Shown in pieces: positions 43,612 to 51,881 of a stretch of 64,000 nt of DNA. The notes below the pieces were generated by a model. The model was given only the letters and a program-made list of their open reading frames with translations, ran no database searches and was not told the origin of the DNA. Numbering within the stretch: position 1 is the first letter of the stretch; each line of letters opens with the position of its first letter. Source of the DNA: Thiofaba sp039822285. GTDB taxonomy: Bacteria > Pseudomonadota > Gammaproteobacteria > Halothiobacillales > Halothiobacillaceae. The translations under genes and the position numbers were made by a program. The stretch lies in contig NZ_JBAJEY010000006.1 of assembly GCF_039822285.1 (NCBI RefSeq), forward strand, positions 62,001 through 126,000. The letters are read 5' to 3'.

Positions 43612-44715
43612 ATGCACGTTTGCGACATCACCATGTTCTATACCCCCCACGGGGGCGGCGTTCGCCGCTACCTGCACGCCAAGCGGCGCTGGTACTGCCA
43701 GCAGGGGGATAGGCACACCCTGCTCAGCCCGGCCGGGCGGGCGCACCGGCATGGTGATCACCTGACCCTGCCCGCACCCCGCCTGCCGTTCAGCCATGGC
43801 TATCGCTTTCCTCTCCGGCGTGCCCCCTGGGTCGGGGCCTTGGTTGACCAGGCCCCCGACCTGATCGAGGCGGGCGACCCCTATCGTCTGGCAGGGGCAG
43901 CATGGGCTGCGGCCGATCGCCTGGGCATCCCGGCAACCGTGTTCGTGCACTCTGATGTGGAGCGGCTGATCAGCCGACGTTGCGGGGACTGGGCCGCGGC
44001 CCCGGTGCGCTCCTATCTGCGCAGCTTGTATGAAGCCTTCGCGGTGGTGCAGGTCCCGAGTCGTGCGTTGGCAGAGCGACTGCGTGGGCTGGGGCTGACA
44101 CGGGTGGTCTGGCAGCCGCTGGGGGTGGATGCCGGGCGCTTCGACCCCGCGCGGCGCGATCCCGCCCTGCGCGCGGAACTTGGCCTCAAGGAGTCCACCC
44201 GCCTGCTCGTGTTCGCCGGCCGCTACGCGCGCGAGAAGAACATCGACGTGCTGCTCGCTGCCATGCGTCGGCTCGGGCCGGGCTATCACCTCCTGTTGAT
44301 CGGCCCCGACATGCCATCCGTCACCCTGGACAACGTGAGTGTGCAGGGCCGCTTTTGTGACGGAGATCGTCTGGCCCGCCTGCTGGCCTCCGCCGATGCC
44401 CTAGTGCACGCCGGAGACCAGGAGACCTTCGGCCTGATCGTGCTCGAGGCCATGGCCTCGGGCCTGCCAGTGGTCGGCGTACGTGGTGGGGCGCTGCCCG
44501 AGCTCATCTCACCGGAGGTCGGCCTGCTGGCCGAGCCACGCGATGCGGTGGGACTCGCCGAGGCCGTCCGCCAGCTGTTCGCGTCCGACTGGCATGCCAT
44601 GGGGCGGGCAGCGCGCGCCCGGGTGGAGGCCGATTACCGCTGGGAGGCCGTCTTCGCCCGCCAGCGTCGGCTCTACCAGGGCCTGCTGGCGGGCCGCTCC
44701 CTGCCGGAGGATTGA
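43612..44715 (+). CDS. Glycosyltransferase family 4
   Basis: A 367-residue GT-B glycosyltransferase. The N-terminal GGGVRRYLHAK is the acceptor-side glycine loop, and the C-terminal half has the EX7E nucleotide-sugar motif (DQETFGLIVLEAMASG). No membrane segment is evident. It likely transfers a sugar in lipid or envelope glycan synthesis. The following deacetylase is 2 bp away and so probably acts on the same product, by inference. Confidence 0.88.
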   Translation: MHVCDITMFYTPHGGGVRRYLHAKRRWYCQQGDRHTLLSPAGRAHRHGDHLTLPAPRLPFSHGYRFPLRRAPWVGALVDQAPDLIEAGDPYRLAGAAWAAADRLGIPATVFVHSDVERLISRRCGDWAAAPVRSYLRSLYEAFAVVQVPSRALAERLRGLGLTRVVWQPLGVDAGRFDPARRDPALRAELGLKESTRLLVFAGRYAREKNIDVLLAAMRRLGPGYHLLLIGPDMPSVTLDNVSVQGRFCDGDRLARLLASADALVHAGDQETFGLIVLEAMASGLPVVGVRGGALPELISPEVGLLAEPRDAVGLAEAVRQLFASDWHAMGRAARARVEADYRWEAVFARQRRLYQGLLAGRSLPED

Positions 44716-44717
44716 GC

Positions 44718-45506
44718 ATGTCGATGGCAAGTACGCGCCCGGTGGCCGTGAGCGTGGTGCTGCACGATGTCTCGCCCCACACCTGGCCGGCTTGTGAGCG
44801 TCTGCTCGCGGCCCTGGAGGAGGTGGCCCCGGTGCCCGTCACCCTGCTGGTGGTGGCGGATCATCACCACAAGGGGGGCATCGAGCAATTTCCGTCCTTC
44901 CTCGCCGCCATCGAGCAGCGTTTGGCCCGCGGGGACGAGGTGGTGGCGCATGGCCTTGTCCATCTCGACGAAGCCCCGTCGCCGCGCGGCCTACGTGAGT
45001 GGTTCAGGCGGCGCATCTACACCGCGAGCGAGGGTGAATTCGACGCCCTGTCCAAGGATGAGGCCGCCCGGCGCCTGCACGAGGGATGGCGACGCCTTCG
45101 TACCCTGAGGTGGGCGCCGCGGGGCTTCGTCGCCCCGGCCTGGCTGATGGGGCCCGGCACACACGCCGCGTTGCGCGAGGGGCCCTATGCGTATGCCACG
45201 ACCCGGCGGGAGATCATCCTCTTGCCGGGGGGCACCCGCCTGACTGCCCCCAGCCTGGTGTGGAGCGTGCGCTCCGCCTGGCGCAGACACCTCTCCGCCC
45301 TGTTCAATGAACGTTTGCTGCGCCGTGTGCTGGCACATCCCAAACGCTACCCCCTGCTGCGCTTGGGGCTGCACCCGGTGGATGCCGCGCATCCCGAGGC
45401 GGTACATTTCTGGCAACACGCCCTGCGCGAGGCCCTGCGGCATGACCGCCTGCCGCTCACCAAGGGACAGTGGGTGGATTATCCTAGGCTTGGTGAGTGT
45501 TCTTGA
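44718..45506 (+). CDS. DUF2334-type polysaccharide deacetylase
   Basis: A 262-residue protein of the carbohydrate esterase 4-like group (DUF2334). It has HDVSP near the start, the metal-binding HGLVH in EVVAHGLVH, and APAWL further on. Family members remove N-acetyl groups from sugars. The ATG at 44718 has GGAGG seven bases upstream; two bases separate it from the glycosyltransferase stop. Confidence 0.85.
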   Translation: MSMASTRPVAVSVVLHDVSPHTWPACERLLAALEEVAPVPVTLLVVADHHHKGGIEQFPSFLAAIEQRLARGDEVVAHGLVHLDEAPSPRGLREWFRRRIYTASEGEFDALSKDEAARRLHEGWRRLRTLRWAPRGFVAPAWLMGPGTHAALREGPYAYATTRREIILLPGGTRLTAPSLVWSVRSAWRRHLSALFNERLLRRVLAHPKRYPLLRLGLHPVDAAHPEAVHFWQHALREALRHDRLPLTKGQWVDYPRLGECS

Positions 45507-45519
45507 TGGAGATGAGCCT

Positions 45520-46005
45520 ATGCATCGCCTGCTCCTGCCCCTCCTCCTCGGCCTTGGTCCAGTGGCCTTGGCCCAGTCGCCCCGTGACCCCGGCTATGAG
45601 CGCATCGACAAGCAGCCGCCGACGCAGGAGGAGATCGACAGCGTCATCCTCATCCCCTCGCTGCAGAACGGCATCAGCTACATCGGCGGTGGGGTGGGGT
45701 TGGCCGAGCGCGCGGCACTCGAGCGCTGGGCCAAGGACTACCCCCTGCGCATCGAGATGGCGCGCAAGAGTGGCGAATACCTGGGCGACATGCAGGTGCG
45801 CGTGTTCAACGCGAAGGGGGAAACCGTGCTGGAGGCCCCATCGGACGGGCCGCTGTTCTACGTTCAGCTGCCGGACGGACCCTACGCGGTGGAGGTCGCC
45901 CCCCTCAAGTCACCGGCCCCGTCGACTGCGGGGCTGGCTCCGCAGATCCGTGAGGTGAAGATTGTGGGGGGCAAGCAGGCCAGGCTTTTCTTCGCTTGGC
46001 CGTGA
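45520..46005 (+). CDS. Secreted protein, unknown
   Basis: A 161-residue predicted periplasmic protein. A signal peptide (about residues 1-18, ending ALAQ) is followed by a compact region in which LEAPSDGPLFYVQLPDGPYAVEV looks like a carboxypeptidase-regulatory or transthyretin-like beta-sandwich. I do not recognise a named family. It follows the deacetylase by 13 bp and precedes a four-helix membrane protein by 11 bp in the same direction. Confidence 0.65.
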   Translation: MHRLLLPLLLGLGPVALAQSPRDPGYERIDKQPPTQEEIDSVILIPSLQNGISYIGGGVGLAERAALERWAKDYPLRIEMARKSGEYLGDMQVRVFNAKGETVLEAPSDGPLFYVQLPDGPYAVEVAPLKSPAPSTAGLAPQIREVKIVGGKQARLFFAWP

Positions 46006-46016
46006 GGAGCTGGATA

Positions 46017-46400
46017 ATGGCGACACCGGAAAGTGGGGCCCGCTGGGGCTGGATCGGTGGGTTTGTCGGCGCCACCCTGTGGATGCCGATCTTTGCCGTG
46101 GCACTCCATGCCCATGGCGACCCGCTCGGTGCCTGGCTGTGCATGGGTTTCTACCTTCTCAGCCTGCTGGGCATGGTCATGCTGGCGCCTTGGCGGCACC
46201 CCGCTACGCCCATGCGCTGGCTTTATCTTGGCATGTTGGGGTTGTTGCTGCTGGCCGGTGGCGTCCTGATGGCGCGCATGCTCGCCCTGTGGCCGGAGGA
46301 GGAACTGAGTCCCTGGTTGCTGCTGAGTCTTGCCCCCCTGTTCCTGCCCGTGCTTACCTTGGGTAACCGGACCTGGAGCCGGTTGCGGGAGGGCGGCTGA
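46017..46400 (+). CDS. Four-helix membrane protein, unknown
   Basis: A 127-residue protein with four hydrophobic segments (about 10-30, 39-56, 68-90, 98-117) separated by short polar turns. No family is recognised. GAGGAG is seven bases upstream of the ATG at 46017. It ends the plus-strand run that began with pgpA, and faces moaB. Confidence 0.65.
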   Translation: MATPESGARWGWIGGFVGATLWMPIFAVALHAHGDPLGAWLCMGFYLLSLLGMVMLAPWRHPATPMRWLYLGMLGLLLLAGGVLMARMLALWPEEELSPWLLLSLAPLFLPVLTLGNRTWSRLREGG

Positions 46401-46440
46401 CTCAGGGGCGCAGGGATGGGGAGAAAAATTCAGCGTTTCC

Positions 46441-46962
46441 TCAGCGCTCCAGCAGCCTCGGCATCAGCTCCACCAGGTTGCACGGCCGGGTGCGGTAGTC
46501 CAGCTGAGGCTGGATGATCTTGTCCCAGCCGTCGCGGCAGGCGCCGGAGGAGCCGGGCAGGACGAAGACGAAGGTGCCGTTGGCGACCCCGGCGGTGGCG
46601 CGGGAGTTGATGGTCGAGGTGCCGATGTCCTGGTAGGAGAGGGCGCGGAACAGCTCGCCGAAGCCGTCCATCTCCTTATCCAGCAGGGGCCGGATGGCCT
46701 CGGGGGTGCCATCGCGTCCGGTGAAGCCGGTGCCACCGGTGGAGATGACGACCTGCACATCCGCATCCGCGATCCACTCCGACACCACGGCGCGGATGGC
46801 GTAGAGGTCGTCCTTGACGATGCGACGGGCGTGCACGCGATGCCCGGCGGCCTCGACCCGGTCCACCAGCGTTTGCCCGGAGGTGTCATTCTCCAGGGTG
46901 CGGGTGTCGGAGACGGTGAGGACGGCGATATTGAGCGGAATGAAGGGGCGTTCGGCGTTCAT
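46441..46962 (-). CDS. moaB: Molybdenum cofactor biosynthesis protein MoaB
   Basis: A 173-residue MoaB/MogA-type protein involved in molybdopterin adenylylation or an earlier molybdenum-cofactor step. The family core NIAVLTVSDTRTLENDTSGQ, VVISTGGTGFTGRD and LPGSSGACRDGWDKII are diagnostic. The start (46962) overlaps the stop of the upstream membrane protein (ATGA), so the two are translationally coupled. No other molybdenum-cofactor gene is seen in the window. Confidence 0.93.
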   Translation of the reverse strand: MNAERPFIPLNIAVLTVSDTRTLENDTSGQTLVDRVEAAGHRVHARRIVKDDLYAIRAVVSEWIADADVQVVISTGGTGFTGRDGTPEAIRPLLDKEMDGFGELFRALSYQDIGTSTINSRATAGVANGTFVFVLPGSSGACRDGWDKIIQPQLDYRTRPCNLVELMPRLLER

Positions 46963-47672
46963 GGGCGGCTTGCTTCCTGGGCGTGGGTAGGCGCTGATCT
47001 TACCCCGGGCGGGACCGTGCGGGCATCGAGCCGAACCAGCCGCAGGATGAAGAGGGACAGCAGGGCGGCGAAGAAGCACCACACCGAGGTGAAGGCGTGG
47101 TCGAAATACAGGGCGCTCAAGATCAGCGAGAGCGCCACCAGCCCGCCGAAGAGGCGTACATTCGCGAGGGCGGACGTCAGAAGCGGCAGGGTGACGATCA
47201 GGGCGTAGCCGATGCGAAAGGCCCATTCGCTGAACTGTTCACCGACGAGCAGGCGGGGGTGGTAGAGGATGGAGCGCTTAACGACGCTCACCTCCAGCCA
47301 TCCTGCGTTGAGCAGCAAGGGCAGAAAGACGAATGCGCCCGCCCCTCCGGCGGCCAGGCCGAGTCCGAGCAGGGTCAGCCGATGGCGGGGGCGCGACTCC
47401 AGCCCACGGGCGGCCAGTGGCACCAGCATGGGCCAGACCAGATAGACGAAGAACAGGAAGCCGAGCGCGGAGATCGGCGCCCGTTCGGGGTGCCAGCCGC
47501 CGAGGTTGAGCCAGACCAGACCCTCGAAGGCCTGCTGGACGCCGAACAGCAGCGGAAAGGCAGCCAGCCCGAGAAAGCGGCGGTCACCGCGCCAGGCTTG
47601 ATGCAGGGTAACCAGGCCGACAGGGATCAGGGCCGTGGCGGCCGTGAAGCTGACGGGAGCGGAAAAGCACAT
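46959..47672 (-). CDS. DUF6629-like membrane protein
   Basis: A 237-residue membrane protein with about seven hydrophobic segments. The N-terminus MCFSAPVSFTAA matches the DUF6629 family, whose function is unknown. A conserved-looking EGLVWLNLG segment follows. It is translationally coupled to moaB but sits after rimO in the opposite-to-usual context; a functional link to either is not shown. Confidence 0.7.
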   Translation of the reverse strand: MCFSAPVSFTAATALIPVGLVTLHQAWRGDRRFLGLAAFPLLFGVQQAFEGLVWLNLGGWHPERAPISALGFLFFVYLVWPMLVPLAARGLESRPRHRLTLLGLGLAAGGAGAFVFLPLLLNAGWLEVSVVKRSILYHPRLLVGEQFSEWAFRIGYALIVTLPLLTSALANVRLFGGLVALSLILSALYFDHAFTSVWCFFAALLSLFILRLVRLDARTVPPGVRSAPTHAQEASRP

Positions 47673-47714
47673 CGTGGGTCCTCGCGGGAGGGATGGCGAG
47701 GACGCCGCCGCGGA

Positions 47715-49046
47715 TCAATCCGCAACAGGCACGCCCCACAGGTCGTGTTCGCCGTATTCGGTGATTTCCACTTCGACGAAATCGCCCGGCGCAAGGCCGG
47801 TGGCGCCGTCGATGAACACGTTGCCGTCGATCTCGGGCGCATCGGCATAGGAGCGGGCCACGGCACCTTCCTCGTCGATCTCGTCCACCAGTACGGTCAG
47901 GCGGCGGCCGAGCCTGGCCTCCAGGCGCGCCTCGCTGATCCGTGCCTGATGCTCCATGAAGCGGTGCCAGCGTTCCTCCTTGACCTCCTCGGGCACGGCG
48001 CCCGGCAGGTCATTGGCCGGGGCGCCTTCGACCGGCGAGTACTTGAAGCAGCCGGCGCGGTCGATCTGCGCCTCGTCGAGAAACTCAAGCAGCTGCTCGA
48101 AGTCGTCCTCGGTCTCGCCGGGAAAACCGACGATAAAGGTGGAGCGAATGGCTAGATCAGGACAGACGTCGCGCCAGGCCTTGATGCGGGCGAGGACGTT
48201 CTCGCTCGAGGCCGGGCGTTTCATCGCCTTGAGGATGCGCGGGCTGGCGTGCTGGAAGGGGATGTCGAGGTAGGGCAGGATCTTGCCCTCCGCCATCAGC
48301 GGGATGACCTCGTCCACGTGCGGGTAAGGGTAGACGTAGTGCATCCGCACCCATACGCCCAGCTCGCCGAGCGCGCGGGCAAGATCATAGAAGCGGGTCT
48401 TGAGCGGACGGCCTCCCCAGAAGTCGGTCTTGTATTTCAGGTCCAGGCCGTAGGCGCTGGTGTCCTGGGAGACGACCAAGAGCTCCTTGACCCCGGCCTT
48501 GACCAGGTTTTCCGCCTCGGTCATCACCTCGCCGATGGGGCGGCTGACGAGGTCGCCGCGCAATTGGGGGATAATGCAGAAGGTGCAGCGGTGGTTGCAG
48601 CCCTCGGAGATCTTCAGGTAGGCGTAGTGCTTGGGGGTGAGCTTCACGCCCTGCGGCGGCACCAGGTCGATGAACGGGTCATGCTGCGGCGGCAGGTGCT
48701 CGTGCACCGCGTGCATCACCTCCTGATAGGCGTGCGGGCCGGTCACGGCGAGCACGTTCGGATGGGCCTTGCGCACCATGTCCCCATCCTCGCGTGCGCC
48801 CAGGCAGCCGGTGACGATGACCTTGCCGTTTTCCGCCAAGGCCTCGCCAATGGTGGAGAGGGACTCCTCCACCGCCTCATCGATGAAGCCGCAGGTGTTG
48901 ACCACCACGAGGTCGGCGTCGTCGTAGCTCGGGGAGATGGCGTAGCCTTCGGCCCGCAGCTGGGTGAGGATGCGCTCGGAGTCGACCAGCGCCTTGGGGC
49001 ATCCCAGGCTGACGAACCCGACCTTCGGGGCGTGCTTAGAGGTCAT
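47715..49046 (-). CDS. rimO: Ribosomal protein uS12 methylthiotransferase RimO
   Basis: A 443-residue radical-SAM enzyme that methylthiolates Asp88 of ribosomal protein S12. An N-terminal UPF0004 domain with three cluster cysteines (SLGCPKALVDSER, NTCGFIDEA, VTGCLGARE) precedes the radical-SAM CxxxCxxC (GCNHRCTFCIIP). A C-terminal TRAM domain ends with EHDLWGVPVAD. This pattern, including LGCPK, separates RimO from MiaB. The start overlaps the DUF3579 gene by 11 bp. Confidence 0.96.
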   Translation of the reverse strand: MTSKHAPKVGFVSLGCPKALVDSERILTQLRAEGYAISPSYDDADLVVVNTCGFIDEAVEESLSTIGEALAENGKVIVTGCLGAREDGDMVRKAHPNVLAVTGPHAYQEVMHAVHEHLPPQHDPFIDLVPPQGVKLTPKHYAYLKISEGCNHRCTFCIIPQLRGDLVSRPIGEVMTEAENLVKAGVKELLVVSQDTSAYGLDLKYKTDFWGGRPLKTRFYDLARALGELGVWVRMHYVYPYPHVDEVIPLMAEGKILPYLDIPFQHASPRILKAMKRPASSENVLARIKAWRDVCPDLAIRSTFIVGFPGETEDDFEQLLEFLDEAQIDRAGCFKYSPVEGAPANDLPGAVPEEVKEERWHRFMEHQARISEARLEARLGRRLTVLVDEIDEEGAVARSYADAPEIDGNVFIDGATGLAPGDFVEVEITEYGEHDLWGVPVAD

Positions 49047-49350
49047 CGAGGGCGATTTCAGTCATTTCGCCATCCGGGGTCTGGCGATGGGCCTTGAGCT
49101 TGTTGGCGCGGGCGAAGCCGATGATCTGCTCGTACATCGCCGGGGCCTGCTCCTTGAGCTCGGGCTCAATGGCCAGGCACTTTTCACCCTTGATGTTCAC
49201 CGGGTGCAGGCGTTCGGAATAGACCAGGCGATGCTGGGCGAAGGTGGCGTCCCAGCTGGAGAGACGGTCGATCCAGTCGCTGGGACGGAAACGCTTGCCG
49301 TCCTGGGTGACACTCTCGATGATGTAGCGGAAAGGCTTGGCCTGATCCAT
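49036..49350 (-). CDS. DUF3579 family protein
   Basis: A 104-residue small protein of the DUF3579 family: RYIIESVTQDGKRFRPSDWIDRLSS, then FAQHRLVYSERLHPVNIKGEKCLAI. The fold is small and has no signal peptide or membrane segment. Function is unknown. It overlaps rimO by 11 bp in the same direction, so both are probably co-translated. The divergent gene at 49371 starts 20 bp away. Confidence 0.87.
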   Translation of the reverse strand: MDQAKPFRYIIESVTQDGKRFRPSDWIDRLSSWDATFAQHRLVYSERLHPVNIKGEKCLAIEPELKEQAPAMYEQIIGFARANKLKAHRQTPDGEMTEIALDDL

Positions 49351-49370
49351 GGGGCACTCGGGGCATTGCG

Positions 49371-50675
49371 ATGAAGTTTGCGGTCATTTTAGGGGATTTG
49401 GTGTCACGGCGCATCCTGAAAGCCTTTCTGATCGGCCTCGCGGGTGCGCTGGCGGCGGGCCCTGCGCACGCGCAGGAGCGGGTGCTGCGGGCGGGCGAGG
49501 CCGAGTTGACTGTGTCTGTTGTGGAAGCGCAACAGCCGCGGGCCGTGCTGCTCTGGCTGCCCTCCGAGCATGGGGTGCAGGAGGGGCAGCAGCGGGTGGC
49601 CGAGGCGCTGGTGGCACGCGGGATCGAGACCTGGCTGGCCGACCCGTTCGCCGCCTGGATGCTGCCGGTGAGCGAGGCCAGCCTCATGGCGCTGCCGGTC
49701 GACGGACTGGCCCAGGCCATCGAGGCGGCGGTTGCGCAGGCCCCGGCCCCGCTCATCCTGGTGAGCCATGACCGGGGCAGCGTGCCGCTGCTGGAGGCCC
49801 TGCGCCACTGGCAGCGTGCCCACCCCGGCGATGCCCGCGTGCGCGGCGCGCTGCTCATCACCCCCAACCTCTTTCTGGAAACCCCCAATCCCGGGCAGCC
49901 GGCCCGCCTGACCCCGGCGGCACGGCTGACCAACCTGCCGCTGTTCCTGATCCAGCCGGAGCTCTCGACCACCGCGCTGCGCCTCCCCGAGCTTTTGCAG
50001 GCCCTGCGCGGGGCGCGGGTCTACTGGCGCGGCGTGCCGGAGGCGCGCGACCGGTTCTTCTTCCGCCCAGATGCCACGGCCGAGGAGCTGGCCCAGGCCG
50101 AGCGCCTGCCCGGTTGGATGGCGCAGGGGGTTCAACGGCTGCTGCGTGAACCCATCCCCGCCGCGGCCGTGACCGCAGAAGGGGAGGGCGCAGCGGTCGA
50201 GCGGACGGCATCGCCGCGCCAGCGTGGCCTGGTGGCGGTCGCCGGGCAGCCCTTGCCACCGGCTTTGGTCCTGCCCGGGCTGGATGGCAGGGCGTACGAT
50301 CTTGCCGCCCTGCGTGGCAAGGTGGTGCTGGTGAATTTCTGGGCCAGCTGGTGTCCGCCCTGTGTGCACGAGATGCCGTCCATGCAGCAGCTGTGGCAGG
50401 ACTGGCGCGGGCAGGGGCTGGAAATCCTCGCGGTCAATCTGGGCGAGAACGAGCCGGCCATGCGCGACTTCGTCGCCCGTCACCGGCTGGGTTTCCCCAT
50501 CCTGCTCGATCCTGCGCGCGAGGCGGCGAAGGCCTGGCAGGTCTATGCCTACCCGACCAGCTTCCTCATCGACCGGCAGGGGCGCGTCCGCCTTGCGGTG
50601 GCGGGCGGCATCGACTGGAATGAACCGCAGGTGCGGGCGAGCATCCGCGCCCTGCTCGACGAGAAAGGCGATTGA
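49371..50675 (+). CDS. Exported fusion of a hydrolase-like domain and a TlpA-type thioredoxin
   Basis: A 434-residue protein. After a signal peptide (about residues 10-34) the N-terminal ~220 residues resemble an alpha/beta-hydrolase-like DUF3530-type region: VLLWLPSEHGVQ and LILVSHDRGSVPLLEAL, where the expected nucleophile Ser is replaced by Asp (SHDRGS). The C-terminal ~150 residues are a TlpA/ResA thioredoxin domain with the active site WCPPC (about residue 328) after KVVLVNFWASWCPP. The ATG at 49371 is used; a GTG at 49401 is possible. It lies 2 bp upstream of the asparaginase-like gene. Confidence 0.8.
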   Translation: MKFAVILGDLVSRRILKAFLIGLAGALAAGPAHAQERVLRAGEAELTVSVVEAQQPRAVLLWLPSEHGVQEGQQRVAEALVARGIETWLADPFAAWMLPVSEASLMALPVDGLAQAIEAAVAQAPAPLILVSHDRGSVPLLEALRHWQRAHPGDARVRGALLITPNLFLETPNPGQPARLTPAARLTNLPLFLIQPELSTTALRLPELLQALRGARVYWRGVPEARDRFFFRPDATAEELAQAERLPGWMAQGVQRLLREPIPAAAVTAEGEGAAVERTASPRQRGLVAVAGQPLPPALVLPGLDGRAYDLAALRGKVVLVNFWASWCPPCVHEMPSMQQLWQDWRGQGLEILAVNLGENEPAMRDFVARHRLGFPILLDPAREAAKAWQVYAYPTSFLIDRQGRVRLAVAGGIDWNEPQVRASIRALLDEKGD

Positions 50676-50677
50676 CC

Positions 50678-51175
50678 ATGGCCGACATCCTCATCCTCAA
50701 CACCGGCGGCACCTTCAACAAGCGTTATGACGAGATCAGCGGCGAGCTGTTCGTCCCGCAGGATGAACAGGCGGTGGAGGCCATCCTCGCGGAGCTGCGT
50801 GGCAATCTGGCGTTCAGGCTGGTGGGGCTGATCCACAAGGACAGCCTGGCGATGGACGACGCCGATCGCGAGCAGATCGCGCAAACGATCCTTGCAGCCC
50901 AGGAGAGCAAGATCCTGATCGTGCATGGCACCGACACCATGCACCTGACCGCCGCGCACCTTGCGGCGCGCTGCCCCGGGCGGCGCATCGTCCTGACCGG
51001 GGCGATGAAGCCGTATGCCTATGACCGGCAGGAAGCGGTGGTCAACCTGGCCCTGAGCCTGGGCTGGCTCATCGCGGGGGAGGGGGCGGGGGTGCATATC
51101 GGCATGCACGGCCTGGTGCGGCCGCATGCCGGGATGGTGAAGGACCGCGTAAGAGGGGTGTTCAGGGCGGTCTGA
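50678..51175 (+). CDS. Half-length asparaginase-like protein
   Basis: A 165-residue protein aligned with the N-terminal domain of type I/II L-asparaginases only. The key residues of that half are present: T12 (TGGT), the pair T85-D86 in HGTDTM, and K111 in TGAMKP. The C-terminal domain that supplies the remaining dimer-interface residues is absent. Stand-alone asparaginase-domain proteins of this length exist, so this need not be a fragment. It is coupled to the hydrolase-thioredoxin gene. Confidence 0.8.
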   Translation: MADILILNTGGTFNKRYDEISGELFVPQDEQAVEAILAELRGNLAFRLVGLIHKDSLAMDDADREQIAQTILAAQESKILIVHGTDTMHLTAAHLAARCPGRRIVLTGAMKPYAYDRQEAVVNLALSLGWLIAGEGAGVHIGMHGLVRPHAGMVKDRVRGVFRAV

Positions 51176-51226
51176 GAGGCAAGGGGCGGGCCTGCGCGGG
51201 GAATCGCCCAAGCCCGCCTCCGCTGC

Positions 51227-51787
51227 TCACAGCGGCGCGGTGATGGAGAATGCGCCGCGCAGTTCGCCAGCCTTGTAGCCGGTCGCCTTGTCCTCGGGGT
51301 AGAGGGCCTCGAGCTTGGCCTTGACCTCGGGCTTGATGTCCTCGCCATGGCAGTTGAGGCACACCGGCAGGGTGCCGATCGCCTTCATGTAGCGCAGGTG
51401 CGGCTTGCCGTCGATTTCGGTCACTTGATGGAATTCGATGGCGTTCGGGTCCTCACCCTTGGCGCGGCGCTCATCGAAGGCCGTCAGCACGGGGATTTCC
51501 CAGTCCTGCGGCGCGGTGGCGCGCGGCTTGAGGCTGGTGCGGTGCACCTCCACCCCGTATTTGCCCGACAGATCTTTGGCAATGGCGGGGGCCTTGCTGT
51601 GGCAGACCTCGATGGCCGCCACCGGGCCGCCGGCCTGCATGGCCTTCTCCAGCTCGCCCTTCAAGGTGCCACCGAATTCCTTGGCGATGGCGCGGGCCTG
51701 GTCGAGCTTGGCGGCCTCATCGGCCAGCACGGGGGCGGCGAGGGCGAGGGCAAGGGGCAGGAGGGTAAGGGTGAGGCGTCGTGACAT
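51227..51787 (-). CDS. Periplasmic c-type haem protein, DUF3365 family
   Basis: A 186-residue exported protein. A signal peptide (about residues 1-22, ending VLA) is followed by a DUF3365 (Tll0287-like) region and one CxxCH haem site (CLNCHG) near the C-terminal third. The N-terminal helix contains ...VCHSKAPAIA, another Cys-His pair typical of the family. Such proteins are suggested redox sensors or electron carriers. The ATG at 51787 begins the signal peptide. It is divergent from the phosphodiesterase gene. Confidence 0.85.
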   Translation of the reverse strand: MSRRLTLTLLPLALALAAPVLADEAAKLDQARAIAKEFGGTLKGELEKAMQAGGPVAAIEVCHSKAPAIAKDLSGKYGVEVHRTSLKPRATAPQDWEIPVLTAFDERRAKGEDPNAIEFHQVTEIDGKPHLRYMKAIGTLPVCLNCHGEDIKPEVKAKLEALYPEDKATGYKAGELRGAFSITAPL

Positions 51788-51881
51788 GGGTCTCTCCTTG
51801 AGGCAATGACGGTTTGGGTGGGTCCGTGGGCAATGGTAGTTTGTCCTGCGCGGATCGCGCGCAATAACCATTTATATATCC

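Noticed and set aside
50678..51175. Pseudogene of L-asparaginase
   Set aside because: Catalytic residues of the domain are intact and the gene has a proper start, stop and coupling, so it is kept as a short functional candidate.
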